A DNA stretch of 64,000 nt from Gnetum montanum (taxonomy: Eukaryota; Streptophyta; Gnetopsida; Gnetales; Gnetaceae), in the NCBI GenBank assembly GCA_015680685.1, contig MNCI01011145.1, positions 560,169-624,168 on the forward strand, given 5' to 3'. How positions within the stretch are numbered: position 1 is the stretch's first letter; every line of letters starts with the position of its first letter. Shown here piece after piece: positions 1 through 10,793 of the stretch. Both the position numbers and the translations under genes were made by a program. The notes under the pieces were generated by a model. The model worked only from the letters and a program-made list of their open reading frames with translations, did not search any database and was not told the DNA's origin.

Positions 1-300
1 AATGTCTTTGCGTAGTGCCAATAGGTTAGAGTATTAGTTTAATATTTTTGTGAACTACCAGAACACAAAATTTTGAAGATGCTAATTTAAGGTCTTTGTG
101 GACTGCCTAGACGTAAAAATGCAGAACTGCTAGTATAAAGAATGGAAAGTCGCTAGTGTAGAAATGCAAAACTACTAGTTTAATGTCTTTATAGACTGCT
201 AATCAAGTAAAAGGTCGAAATTGCTAGTTTAAGGTCTTTACAGACTACTAATGAGATATTTTTTGAAGGCAAACAACTAGTTTGAAACGTGTTAATATTT
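1..300. repeat. Degenerate short repeats at the left edge
   Basis: The phrase ctagtttaaggtctttNNNgactgc recurs in degraded form near 31-60, 80-106, 172-200 and 221-250, at irregular steps of about 50-90 bases. It lies outside the antisense gene of unit P1, where that element's 3' LTR would be expected. I could not match it to the right-hand LTR at 9.3-11 kb, so its origin is open. No gene is visible. Confidence 0.45.
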
Positions 301-425
301 TTCACTCGAACCCACTTGCCTTAATGTGAACAGTGCTACTATGCCGTGGTGGGCATGCTACGCTATACAATATACCTGCATTAATTGGGGAGAGAGAATA
401 ACAAGTCTCCTTTTCACCATTTTGA

Positions 426-434
426 CTATAAATA
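426..434 (+). promoter_or_regulatory. TATA box of the P1 antisense gene
   Basis: ctataaata stands 132 bases before the first ATG pair (566-571) of the plus-strand gene in unit P1. This spacing fits a plant core promoter with a short leader. The second gene copy also has a TATA box (11524-11534) ahead of its coding region, which supports transcription opposite to the retroelement's own gag-pro. Confidence 0.5.
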
Positions 435-565
435 AGGGTTAACCCTTGGTAAACTCATCATTTTCACCATAATAGCGCAAAGCCCACATTTGGAGCATAG
501 AGTGATTGTGCCAATAGAGAGCAAGGCAATTCAGTGTAGCAACGAAGAAAGCATCAGCATGCGAG

Positions 566-3500
566 ATGATGGCTCCTAGGAAAGAATGAAAACACCTGGC
601 ACTTGCCAAGGTTGACGAAGTGAAGGAAACCCTAGGGTGTATGTCACAGGTGCACGTTATGATGGGAGAGGAGACACCCTTGGCCTAGTAGGATGCTATG
701 TCTTCTCTATTTGCCTCTATTATTTTTTCTACTTTCCCTATTTTTAATTTTGCAATTTTGTTTAGCTATCTGTGTTTTTTCTATCATTGCGTTGTCATTT
801 TTTTGGCCCTTACACCCTCACTATTGCCATGTCAGCCATAGCAGATGTACAGACACTACGCTAAATTTGCATGCTAGGTCACCCAAACCATCACCGCTGC
901 AGCTATCATTGCCACAAAGGCTTGGATGATTTGAGCCACTTGGCATGCAAAAAACGTAGCATACAACCCTCATAAGGGTTTGGCCATGTGCATGATGTGA
1001 TAGCATAACACATCTTCGGTCACGACGTGATGTTAATCACTTTGGTAGGGTTAATTTCTTTCTTGCTACGCTAAGCTAATTTTACTATGTTATTGCCTTC
1101 GTGTTTTTTGCTACACTATATACATGAAGAGAATTATGCTATGCTATCTATTAAATGCTAATTCTGCTACACTATGTCTAAATTCCACTTGAACATGCTA
1201 TTAAGATTTGCTATTGTGTTGTGCAGGATAGCACTAAGGCCAATCTTGATTGTCCTAGATATCGTAGGGGTCCTATGCTGCATGAGCAAACTAGTGGCCA
1301 ATGTTCCTCCACCCCATGCATGTGTGGAGAAGTAGGTGGTCTAGTTCCAAGAGGGGACGCAAGACTTCCTAAAATTTCTCCTCCAATGCTTCAGTGTGAT
1401 TGTTTGATCACACCTAGAAGAGGAGGTAGCAACAATTATAACAGAAACCCTGTTGCCTAGGGCAAATCGAGGTATCCTGAGATTTTTATGGATGGAGCGA
1501 TTAGTAGCAGATAGGGAGAAGGATCCAATTAGTGTCCTAGAAATTTGAGGCATTTGGCCTAGATTTGGGAGATGCCTGAGTATAATTGCTACCTTCCCTA
1601 CAACACTTTGTTTATTGTTCATCACATGGGAACATGCTTCCAAAACCCACTAGAAACCATTTACAGTGCTGGTGGGTGAGTTTTGTAGTCATGTTTCGCT
1701 ACGCTATGCAATGTTTGCTATGCTAGCCAAATGTTGATAGTGTTTTTGTTACCAAATTTTTCATCAACAAGAATAGGCTTCACAACGATATGAATATGTT
1801 GGCCTTAGCATAGATGGCGTTGTGGGAGTTTTTGTCCATTGAGAATATGTGCGCAGGTGTTATAGGCCAATGCAAGGGTGAGTACAAAACCTATCCAACC
1901 TAGTATTCCAATCTCTATGACAAATGCAAGGAGTCTGGTTGGTTGGATGAGGGAAGGGCACCCTTTAAATTGATTACCATTGAATATTTCTTAGTTGATC
2001 TTCCGCCATTCCTATCACCGTTTAAACCTAGTAAGCTAAATAGTAAGTTACCGCATGTTTGAGTGTCGTTCCTATTTTTTTTTTTTTTTGCTACTTATGC
2101 TTTTCCTAACTTGTTTTTTTGCTTTTTTACCTTTTTTTGTGTTTTTGTGCAAACTTCTATAGGGGCGAAGAAGTCCCAAGAGGTGACGGTGATCACCTAT
2201 GGGAACTAGGAGGCTAACATCTACTTCAAGTATAGGGAAGTAGAAGAGAGCCAATGATGAATTTGCAACATGGCCTCGAAATCCCTGATCAAGCACCTTC
2301 AAGATACTGGGCTAATGGATTTGTTCATAGCCCTGAATCCAAGTGTCCCTATCGCTAAGATGCTCATCCTAGCAGACTCCTTTTTCAAAAAGGTAGACCA
2401 CTTCTGCACACATGTACATGGCATGTAGGTAGTACTTGAAATCAATGACCAGCTATTTACGGACCTTTTTGTTGTCCCTACTGATGGCCTCCCTATAGGA
2501 TCAAAGACCAAGAAAGAGGTGAACCATTAGAGGGAGGACATTGAGGAGTGGCTAAGGGTTGCAAAAGGGCAAAAGGGGATTCTCATGGAAATTTTCAAGC
2601 CAAGAGCCACCAAAGATGTTTATCCCATCTTTTGTACCTACACTTTCCCCCAGCTACTTTCCCAAGGGAAGATTATTGGGATTGAGTAAGCTTGGTTAAT
2701 GTGGGAGGTCATGAAAGAGGGGGCCCACTACAACTGGGCTAGGCATCTATGCAAGGGCCTACAAACTAAAATGGTTGCGCTTCATAAGAAGCATGAGTTC
2801 CATTTCAATGTGCACCATGCCTTTTACATAGCCTACTTGTGGCATTTTCGTGGAGTTTTTGGTAGTCCATGAGAATGGAGCCTCGGTTATGTGAGATTGT
2901 AACCATATTTCCAAAGCGTGGATCTACCAAATCCTCCAGACAACCTAAGCCCAAGATCCCCTAGAAGCTATTGGGGAGTCATTTTTTATGACTACCAAGA
3001 ATCGGATGGCCCACAATGTTTGTGGCCAGGACAGCATGGGAGAGGTGCCCCCAGTCATAGAGAAAAGGGCCCTGGTCAAGAGGGAAGGAGCTCTTGTCAC
3101 TAAGGAAGGGGCTCCTATTCTCAAGAAAAATAATCCTACTAATGAGAAAATTTTTGGAGATGAAGAGGAGTCTCCTATGGATGAGGAGGATGCTAGTGCC
3201 TTAAGAGGAAAGAACCAAACAAATGAAGAGGAAACCCACATCAACCGAAAAGGGACTTCTATCGAAGGTCCCTCTGTCAAATGCAGTTCAACATCAGGAG
3301 AGTGGATGAATGCTAAGGGTGCTACTATAGTTTTGAGTCAAAAATAGGAGAACTGTAATTAGACACTAGTGAGTTTGACAATATATTCAATGATATGTCA
3401 ATGGACGATCCCCCCGTTATCACCCCCAAGGGTTTACTGGGTAGGAGCCCTTACACTGTCGTTTGCGTTACTCACATCTTTATTATAGTCCATCTCGGTC

Positions 3501-4816
3501 ATTACTGATGCATTTGGTTGCATAACAAACTCCATTGTTAACACTGTAGGACCTCCCTTGATTCACCTAGAACCATGTTCTGAGACCCTTGACAAGCTTA
3601 TGTTTATGTAGGGGGTTATCGATGACATGATCAGCCATCTCAAGCAAGTCGATCCTGAAGTGGGTAAGTAAAATAGCTACGCTAGGCTTTTTAATGTTGC
3701 TACGCTAAACTTCTTGAGTTGCTAACTTTTCTACACTAGTGTGACTAATGCACTCTTGTGGTTACAACCTCTCGACTTAAATGGAACCCAAAACGCTTGT
3801 TGAAAGTTGATGTTGTGCCTACATTCCCACCCAAAGTAGCTGAGATGCCTCATTCCATATACAACGAGGCTAGCAAATGCACTTTGCACTTGGCACACTC
3901 CTTATGGAAGTTTAGGCACATCAATGAGTACCTATGGAAATGGGTCTAGAAGACTAAGAAAGATAAGTCTGAACTAAGTGCCGAAGTGGGAGACCTCTGA
4001 TCCAGTATGAGTTTCTCCTAGCTCGTGATACCAATGATGGCAGTTGACGCATGGCTATCATAGATTATGCTAGATACTAGACAGTTGTGTAGGGCAAAAA
4101 TGAGGCCACCTGGGAGATAATAGAATAGTGGATGTAGATGGACTTGTTAGCTCAGAAGAACCAAGACTGGAAGGATTACAGTGCCAAAGGTTACAAGTGG
4201 AGGTAGTCCTAGAAAAACTATAAACATATGTATAAACTAGAATGTGCCACCTACTACAAGCTATATTGGGATACTTCAGTAAAGTTGTTTACCCATGAAG
4301 CATTCCTAAATTCCATTTGCACTTCTAAAGCTTACAAAAACTTCATGGAGTAGGTAAAGGTCATTAAATCTCCTGAACGGGAAGTGGATCTTTCCACAGG
4401 TTAGACCGCTATTGCCTCTTTTTCTCCAGGACCACCGAGATGGATAACCGTCAAAAAGGAGAAAGCTGCTATAGATGTTGAACCAAGTGATAGGCACTGG
4501 TCAAATGTCATGAAGGAGGAGGTCTGGCACTACCTCGGGCTTGGTTTGGATTGCATACCCTTCAAGGTAGATGCGGAGCCATCTCAAGTTAGTCACTTTC
4601 TACTATGCAAAGGCTTACGCTCTATTCTAGATTTCATGTGTCACTCTAGCTAACTACTTCACTTTTACAATGTATATTCCATATGAAGATGCAAGGCCCA
4701 TAGAGGGTAAAAATAAAGAGGCAAACAAAGGCAGTGTAGAGGAAGGCGATGCAGAAGGGAATGATGTAGGAGTAAATGATGCAGGCGAAGATGATGCGGT
4801 TGAAGATGACCCATGA
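566..4816 (+). pseudogene. P1 antisense multi-exon gene with HAD/NIF-like N-terminal domain, decayed
   Basis: This is a plus-strand gene inside retroelement unit P1, opposite to its gag-pro. Exons are inferred by aligning it with the copy at 11.9-34.6 kb. Introns are approximately <690-1226, 1676-1771, 2043-2162, 3441-3549, 3664-3739 and 4588-4649, most with GT...AG ends. Exon 2 (1227 on) contains LIVLDIVGVLC, then FQEGTQDFLKFLL and FSVIV*SH. The spacing and pattern recall motif I and the RP..EFL..FxVxIWS block of plant HAD/NIF (FCP1-like) phosphatases. The remainder (around 1773-3350, with NWARHLCKGLQTKM and FHFNVHHAFYIAYL near 2720-2850) is unassigned. A Lys/Glu-rich stretch lies near 3050-3350. 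The last exon is acidic and ends at TGA 4814-4816. Many Trp and Gln codons have become stops, so it is dead. The HAD call is inference from pattern; the paralogy with the second copy is clear. Confidence 0.65.
1227..1460 (+). other. HAD/NIF-like domain exon, P1 copy
   Basis: The exon starts after a good acceptor (tattgtgttgtgcag, ending at 1226). Translation gives RPILIVLDIVGVLC, about 30 variable residues, then F-EGTQDFLKFLLQCFSVIV-SH and ATIITETLL. The second copy (13363-13749) matches nearly residue for residue, with WFRPRT-EF, FSVIMWSHL and DVIVETLL. In known NIF-type phosphatases the first Asp of the hhhDxxGhL motif is the nucleophile. It is present here (LDIVG) and replaced by Glu in the second copy (IELVG). 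The three stops in this exon align with Trp or other residues in the second copy, as expected of TGG-to-TAG or TGA change. Confidence 0.5.
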
Positions 4817-4980
4817 TAGCATGGGGTTTTTGAATTTTTTGCAAAACTATTGCAAACATTGTTTGATGGAAAAAATTTTAATGAAGGAAGCAAATTTTGA
4901 AATAAAATTGGTCTTATGCTAGCTCATGCGTTATCTATGTCATCAATTTTATTGTTATTTTCTCATTTCTTGATGTTTTA

Positions 4981-5187
4981 GTTTTAGGTCATTTCGGGTC
5001 ATCCATAGTTTTAGGCCATTTCAAGCCATGGGACAATGTAGTTTTAGGCCATTTTGGGCCATCGCTAGTTTTAGGCCATTTCGGGCCATCGCTTGTTTTA
5101 GGCCATTTTGGGCCATCGCTAGTTTTAGGCCATTTCGAGTCATGGGACTGTGGCGTAGTTTTAGGACATTTTGGGCCATGGGATGGT
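4981..5187. repeat. Seven-copy minisatellite, gttttaggccatttNgggccat
   Basis: Seven head-to-tail units of 27-36 bases begin with gttttagg(c/t/a)catt. Most then read ttNgggccat, followed by either cgcta or gggactgtggcgta-type spacers. The array sits in the gap between the 3' end of the plus-strand gene (stop 4816) and the 3' end of the minus-strand gag-pro (about 5340), so it separates two convergent genes. The P2 unit has no such array at the same place. Confidence 0.85.
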
Positions 5188-5339
5188 AAACAAGTGATAT
5201 GCTAATGATTTAGAGAATAGCTAATTAGTACCTAGCATAGATGAATGGATGTAAAACAAAAAGGCGATAAGTGTACAAAGGATTCCAACTAGGCAAGAAG
5301 CAGTGGGGTTTCTACACTATGCGTAACTGCTTCTTGACC

Positions 5340-5990
5340 CATCGTGGATTGGGTGAGGCGTAAGCCCGAGATGCTTTTCTACAACCTTCTTCTACATCAT
5401 TGTCCTCCACTTGGAAGGGTAACTCAGCCTACACATTTTCATTTTTTGAACTGGCATGCTAAGCCGGCTCTCTTGTGAGCGGTTAGTATCTACAGAGACA
5501 GGCACTTCATTCTCATAGGTTATGACCTCTGAGCCCTATTCCATATCTACATTGTTGATAGCTTGCATTACTACCTCATCACCATGGATTACCACCTCCC
5601 TACCTACATAAGGTAGATGGATCTCCTGATGAATGGACGAAGAGATAGCCCTAAGTTACACTAACCATTACCTCCCCAAGATTAGGTTAAACCCAGGCAT
5701 CACTTCAACCCTAATGGTGATGAAAAGAGGTGCTATAGTAACATGAACCTTTTTAGGGTCTTCCCTAATGGAATCATCATGAAAATTAGTTCGGATGGCT
5801 TTGGTTCTATAGGCGCAAAAGGAAGCATGACCGAGTGGATCACCTTCTCTTCTACTGGCATGTTTTTGTCAACCATAATTTCCATTAGCATGGAAACCAA
5901 AGCCTTATGGTGTGTGGTAGATGTCATGAATAGATCGTACCATCTCAATGTAGTTTTTTTCTATTTCAGATCTTGCTTGACCTAAGTGAG
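5340..5990 (-). pseudogene. P1 protease region, catalytic segment deleted
   Basis: Read on the minus strand, this follows gag and matches the protease region of unit P2. ALVSMLMEIMVDKNMPVEEK (5900-5840) aligns with the P2 stretch just upstream of its retropepsin. After PLFITIRV the P1 sequence jumps straight to EVMPGFNLILGR, the segment that normally follows the active site. The approximately 50 residues that hold VDDGMSINVIS in P2 are missing, so P1 cannot make an active aspartic protease. The rest (HGDEVVMQAINNVDMEQGSE) matches P2 sequence at 35.6 kb. No reverse transcriptase follows before the minisatellite and the antisense gene. Confidence 0.7.
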
Positions 5991-8813
5991 AGTGCTCAAA
6001 AGGTCCTAGCCACCTTCCTGTTTACTACCTTTCTCCTCTTCCATTCATCCTAGGAGATGAATTTCTTAGGGAGAGACAGTTTCAGGTCTGGGTTCAAACC
6101 CTCTTGGGTGAGGTGGTGAGGAATGTGCACGTGTAGCAATGTTATCTTTCAGCAATGAGGGAATAGATGTAGGGGGTGAAGATGTAGTCTTGGAAGTACC
6201 TGGGATGGTACTTTCTTTTGACGTCTCACCCATGAAGTGCACTTCTCATTTCTTAGGATGAGAAGGCTGTGAAGTTGTCTTATGTAGGACAGGGACTGTT
6301 GAATGGCTTGGCCCCCTGATCATGAATGGAGCTAACAGTGTTAGTGTACATGGTGGTGGTGTGGTTTTGTTAACAAGTGGTGCAAGGGTGGATTCCCAGG
6401 GAAGGACTCTCAAGAAAAATGACTGTTGTAGGGTTTGATTAGCTACTAGTGGTACTGGTGTGCTACACTGAGGCACACAGACCACAAATGGCTGCTAGGG
6501 TGGTCTAGGATTACTATCAATGTTGATGGTGTTGATAATGTAACCAACATTGTTGGCATTGAGAGGATCCGTGTAAACGTGCAAGGATTGATTCTCGGGA
6601 TGTACTAGGTTGCTTTAGTCTAGAACCAGTTTTTCCTTATCGATCATCCTTTGGATTTCATCTTTCAATGCCATGAAATAATCTATGTCATGGACACACT
6701 GTTGATGGTAGTCACAAAACTGCTCTAGCTTGAAACCCTTAGGAACTTGGGGCTCATTGGGCAAAGCCAAAGAGGGATTCCTGAGTTTTCAGTACTATTG
6801 ATGTTTCTTGGCTCCCTCTTCTAACATCTGCTTATGTTGGATGTATTCTACCGCTAATAACTGGTTTAGAAGATCTAAATGCTTGACGGGAAACGGGGTA
6901 TACTTTGAGCAATCTTTACACTCAAAGTTTGGTTTAGGTGGTGCAGATGCTTTAGGTGCAAATGTGGAAGGTTGAGGTGCACTGCCCTATTTGGGTGCAG
7001 GGTTAGTTGTAGGTGTGACCAATTTTTTATTGTTCTTGTTATTGTTGTTCGATTTTTCTTCATTGGCCATAGTAGCCACTGTGGCTGTTGCAACCTTACC
7101 CTTGTCCTTATCCTTCTTCATGAAGGTATTCTTGTATGCAATGTAGGCTAGGTCTTTGCTTGCCTCAGCAGCATCCTGTATGCTCTTAGTCTGGGCAAAA
7201 GCCTGATTGAGAGTGCATGGAGTGAGATAGTATAGCTTAGACTTAATAAAGTTGTTCACTGCACCTTTAAAGATGGCCAGCAAGTGGGCCTCTACGATGG
7301 ACTCACGGATTTCGTTAAGGGTCGTGCTCCAACATTGGATGAACTTCTGGATTGATTCCAGCAGGTCTTGTTTTATGCTCATCAACTAGTCCAACATGAC
7401 CTCTAGTCTCAAGTTGTACTTGAAACGCGTCACGAACTAGGTTAGAAGCTCCTCTAAGGTTGAGATGGAGGAGCATGGAAGTGCATGGTACTAATCCAGG
7501 GCTTTTCCCATTAGAAACATGGCAAAGACATGGATGATCTTATGCGACCATTGTTGCAGAAGAAGGGACTCAAACCTGAATGTAACAAGATGTGCATTGG
7601 GATCCCCCTCCCCATTGTATTTTGTAAAGTGTAAAAGTGACATCCCAGGGGATAACATTAGCGCAGGGACTACCGAGCTGATGGGATCATCCTAGTAGAA
7701 GTCTATGACTTGTACCATATTAGACCTGATAGCCTTGAGGCATTTTATTTCCTCTGTAAGTGTTTGGATAAGCTGGAATGCTTGATCCAGACTTGGAGAT
7801 GATGTAGATGATTGGGAAACTTTTGGGGAAGCTCCCATCTATGGAGTGGCATGGGTAGTGACATGACCCATAGGTGGTGTCTTTGTGGTAGCCCTTGTGA
7901 ATGGTGCTACTTGTGTTGTCCACCACTAGGTAGGTGGTGCTGTTGGAGCAATAGCCAAGGGTTGGGCTATGGGATAAGTGGCTTGCATGGCCGGTGGTAT
8001 AGACCATAGTCCTACGCTTGGTTGTACTGCTTGTGGGACCTAGTATGCTTAATGGCTAGCATAGTGGGACATCTACGACGATTGTGTAGTAGGAGGAAAA
8101 GTGAGTGGGGTCCATCAAGTGGACAGGCCGAGGCCCACTACCAATGGTGGGATAGGTGTAAATGCAGGAATGGAGGCAAAGACTACATGCAACTACGAGC
8201 TAGGTACAGTATGAACATGGGGCAAGGTAGCCATGATTGGTGTGTGGTGCGATGCAAGAATAGATTGGTGAATAGTTTGTAGAGGTGTAGTGGCTACAAA
8301 TGAGACTGGGGAGTAGGTGTGTTGAAATGCTGAGGGCATGACATGGCTACTTGTTGCCAACGACACTGGTGGTTGCGACGATGCAGATGTAATCATGAAG
8401 GGAGTGGTGATAGTGAGCAAGTTTTTCTAGAAGGACGGTGTGGGAGAAATGGTAACAGGGTTAGTTTGAGCCCCACCTTTGAATTGAGAATCTAATTCCT
8501 CCTACCCATCTTGGAATGCCTCATCATGCTAAGATGTTGTGTCCTGTAGCTCCCTAGACCTATTCACTTAGATCAGTTGATCTATGAGCGGTTTATGTGT
8601 TTGTGTCAAAGAGATGGAAACACCAGGAGTGGGAATAAACTCCTTCCCATTGTAGTAAGCAAACTCAAAGCTACGTTTGTCTTCAAGTTCTTGTTCCCCT
8701 AAGGGTAGGTTTGCCTGCACCTTAGTGCAGAGGAAATTATATCGCTCATATTGCTGGGTCAAGCCTTCACGTACCCGATTTTGGACTCTAAGGGATCGAC
8801 ATGACCCCAACAC
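5990..8813 (-). pseudogene. P1 gag polyprotein (Tat/Retand-like Ty3 type), decayed
   Basis: Minus-strand gag. The N-terminal part (8813-8568) is mostly open and charged (QYERYNFLCTKVQANLPLGE). A long Pro/Ser/Thr/His-rich linker follows to about 7700. The core then reads FTKYNGEGDPNAHLVTF (near 7620), MFLMGKALD and LTQFVTRFKYNLR, which is the usual Retrotrans_gag signature. IQKFIQCWSTTLNEIRESIV and FKGAVNNFIKSKLYYL (near 7370-7230) continue it. After a Lys/Asn-rich stretch comes FCDYHQQCVHDIDYFMALK with EIQRMIDKEKL (near 6700), which resembles the Cys/His block in Tat-lineage gag proteins. A few stops interrupt the frame, mostly explicable by C-to-T change. It would assemble the particle for an element that must borrow RT and integrase from elsewhere. 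Confidence 0.8.
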
Positions 8814-8950
8814 TAGACTTGGTGACTACTCAACACCTTGGATGCCTTGAACCATTAGGGGAACCTCAACATTAGAGGTGTTAGCAATGGTGCTTGGGGA
8901 AATCATTGTCGTAGAGCTATAGGGATCTGTAAACGAGGAAAACAATGAGA

Positions 8951-9273
8951 TCAGGATGCGATCAAAGGCTTTCTATCTTGCAGGATTCTGGAGGAACTAT
9001 CGAAGTGATCGATCTGCATCACATGATGCATAAATAACCACACAAGGGTGTCACATTTATGCTAGTGTATAACTGGGTACAAAATGCATGCAAGACTACA
9101 ATGAAACAAGGGGGTCAAGTGGTGATCGGGGGCTTTATGTCCTACAAGATTCCGAAGGAATTTTCGAAGCAACCGATCTGCACCACACGATGCATAAACA
9201 ACTGCAAAAGGGTGTCAAGTTTATGCTAGTGCATGTCAAGTTGCAGAATGCATACAGGACTACAGTAAAACAT
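8951..9273. repeat. Direct tandem duplication of about 160 bases
   Basis: Two adjacent, diverged copies (roughly 8951-9111 and 9122-9273) share gatc..ggctttat/ctatctt, gatcgatctgcatcaca / ccgatctgcaccacacga, tgatgcataaa, gggtgtcaNNtttatgctagtg and atgcatNcaNgactaca. They lie in the leader between the primer-binding site and gag of unit P1. The leader of P2 holds a different duplication (48054-48194), so each copy expanded its leader on its own. Confidence 0.85.
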
Positions 9274-9288
9274 GAAAAGGGCACTAAA

Positions 9289-9307
9289 GGCCCTTCTTCT
9301 AGTGCCA
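9289..9307 (-). other. Primer-binding site of unit P1
   Basis: On the minus strand this reads TGGCACTAGAAGAAGGGCC, directly inside the 5' LTR edge. The same sequence with three changes stands at the same place in P2 (48656-48673). Its TGG start, its position and its conservation between two otherwise very diverged copies mark it as the tRNA primer site. I did not identify the tRNA. Confidence 0.65.
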
Positions 9308-10327
9308 AAAAACTATAGCGACCGAAAACATTGATAGTTGGAAACACTAAGACATCATTGGGTGCACAGTTTTAACCCTGGATCCGTGCGAGGGCCGTGT
9401 TGGATTGGAAATGGAAATGGGGTGCCTTGAACAGTCTGGTTGATCAGACAGGGACTTAGTCAGTGTCACTAAACCTTTTGCAAACATATAATTTGAAAAT
9501 AATCTTTATAGCGTAAAATAATTATTATTATATAGGAGGAAGTGAAAACAATGTAAAATGCAATGATAAGTATGAGAATAAAGATAAATTGGAGTAAAGA
9601 AATTCACTGCTTTAAGATTATAGCTTTACTTTGTCAAGGTGGATACAATCGGTTGCACGATGCTGGGAAGCATAGAGATCCCAAAGGTAACCAAGACATT
9701 CAAAGCAAGTCAACTGTATGCTTGAATGTGGATTCAAGAGCTAATGATGCAAAATGCTACAAAGGAAATAGAAAAGAGCTAATAGAATGCCAAATGAGAG
9801 TGCCAACTACTTAATTTTTGTCCACTCTTTGGATTGCCAATTTTCCAACAACAAATGCTAACAATTGCCAAAAGCTAAAATTTTTGCCAAACACTAGAAT
9901 TGCCAATTTGCCAATAGCCAATGCTAACAATGCTCAAGATTGCCAACCCTTTTGAATTCTCAAATTTCCAACTATGCAAAATTTTCCAAACCTCTGAGCA
10001 TTGCTCATCAAGGTATTTACAGGGCCAGGACGACATGAGAAGTGCAGCTTAAATTCCATGCATCTTGGACCCACAAGATGTTGAGGTGTTCATGCTGCAT
10101 GGACTTCCAAAGCTAATTGATGAGCCTGCCATGCTGCAATCACACTATCAAAACTGGAGGTTCTAGCACACCAATGTAGCATAGCCGCCTACTACGCTAT
10201 GCTACATTGTGGAGTGTAGCTTGTTAGCATGTCATAGCGTAGCCATCATTTTGAAGAAGAAATTTTCAATAGAGTTATTTGCATGTGCTAGAAGCTTTTC
10301 AAGTATATTGGCTAGCTCTACATGTTT

Positions 10328-10357
10328 GCTACGCTATGCTCCGCTACATAGCGTAGC
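10328..10357. repeat. Perfect hairpin gctacgctatg / catagcgtagc
   Basis: Two 11-base arms are perfectly complementary around an 8-base loop (ctccgcta). It lies within the P1 LTR. It is one of three strong hairpins built from the same gctacgcta word within 470 bases. Confidence 0.9.
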
Positions 10358-10672
10358 ATAGTGTAGTAGCTTGCCTTAACTGCGATTTGAAGATCATGTT
10401 GACAATCAGCAACCTTTGCGATGTGAAGCCTTTAAACTTGCTGATCCTGCATTGTGAGATACCTTTTGTCATTCTTTGCATTATCGCTACATAGCATAGC
10501 ATAGCATAGCAGCCGCCATAGCCTACTTTTTGCTTAATTTGCTACTTTTCTAGTAAGAGGAGTTTTGCTGAAGGACTTGAAGCTGAGCCAGGTAACTATT
10601 TTTGAAGGTCAAAGGTGCTTACTGAGTGCGATTGAAATCACTAAGTAAGCTGGGCCTTTCTATCTTGCCTTT

Positions 10673-10712
10673 GCTACACTGTTCTATGCTGCGTAGCATA
10701 GAATGGTGTAGC
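10673..10712. repeat. 18-base hairpin with a gcgt loop
   Basis: gctacactgttctatgct pairs with agcatagaatggtgtagc. There are only two mismatches, both transitions, and the loop is 4 bases. It lies in the P1 LTR between the two gctacgcta hairpins. Confidence 0.9.
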
Positions 10713-10768
10713 ATTCTATCTTGCAACAGTTCATAGTAGATTTCCTAAACAACTATCTTTTGATGCCT

Positions 10769-10793
10769 GCTACGCTACATAGTGTAGCGTAGC
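10769..10793. repeat. Perfect hairpin gctacgctaca / tgtagcgtagc
   Basis: Two 11-base arms are perfectly complementary around a 3-base loop (tag). CpGs are intact in both arms, although the surrounding sequence is strongly CpG-poor. Confidence 0.9.

Noticed and set aside
2072-2302. Minus-strand frame with Lys tail near the T run
   Set aside because: It is the complement of the pyrimidine-rich 3' end of an intron of the P1 antisense gene.
2945-3280. 111-codon minus-strand frame
   Set aside because: Antisense of the Lys/Glu-rich exon of the P1 antisense gene.
4981-5187. CRISPR array
   Set aside because: Units are tandem with almost no unique spacers and the genome is a plant; it is a minisatellite.
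7720-8282. Open frames on both strands in the P1 gag linker
   Set aside because: They are alternative frames of the Pro/Ser/Thr-rich gag linker; the gag frame aligns with the flanking capsid parts.
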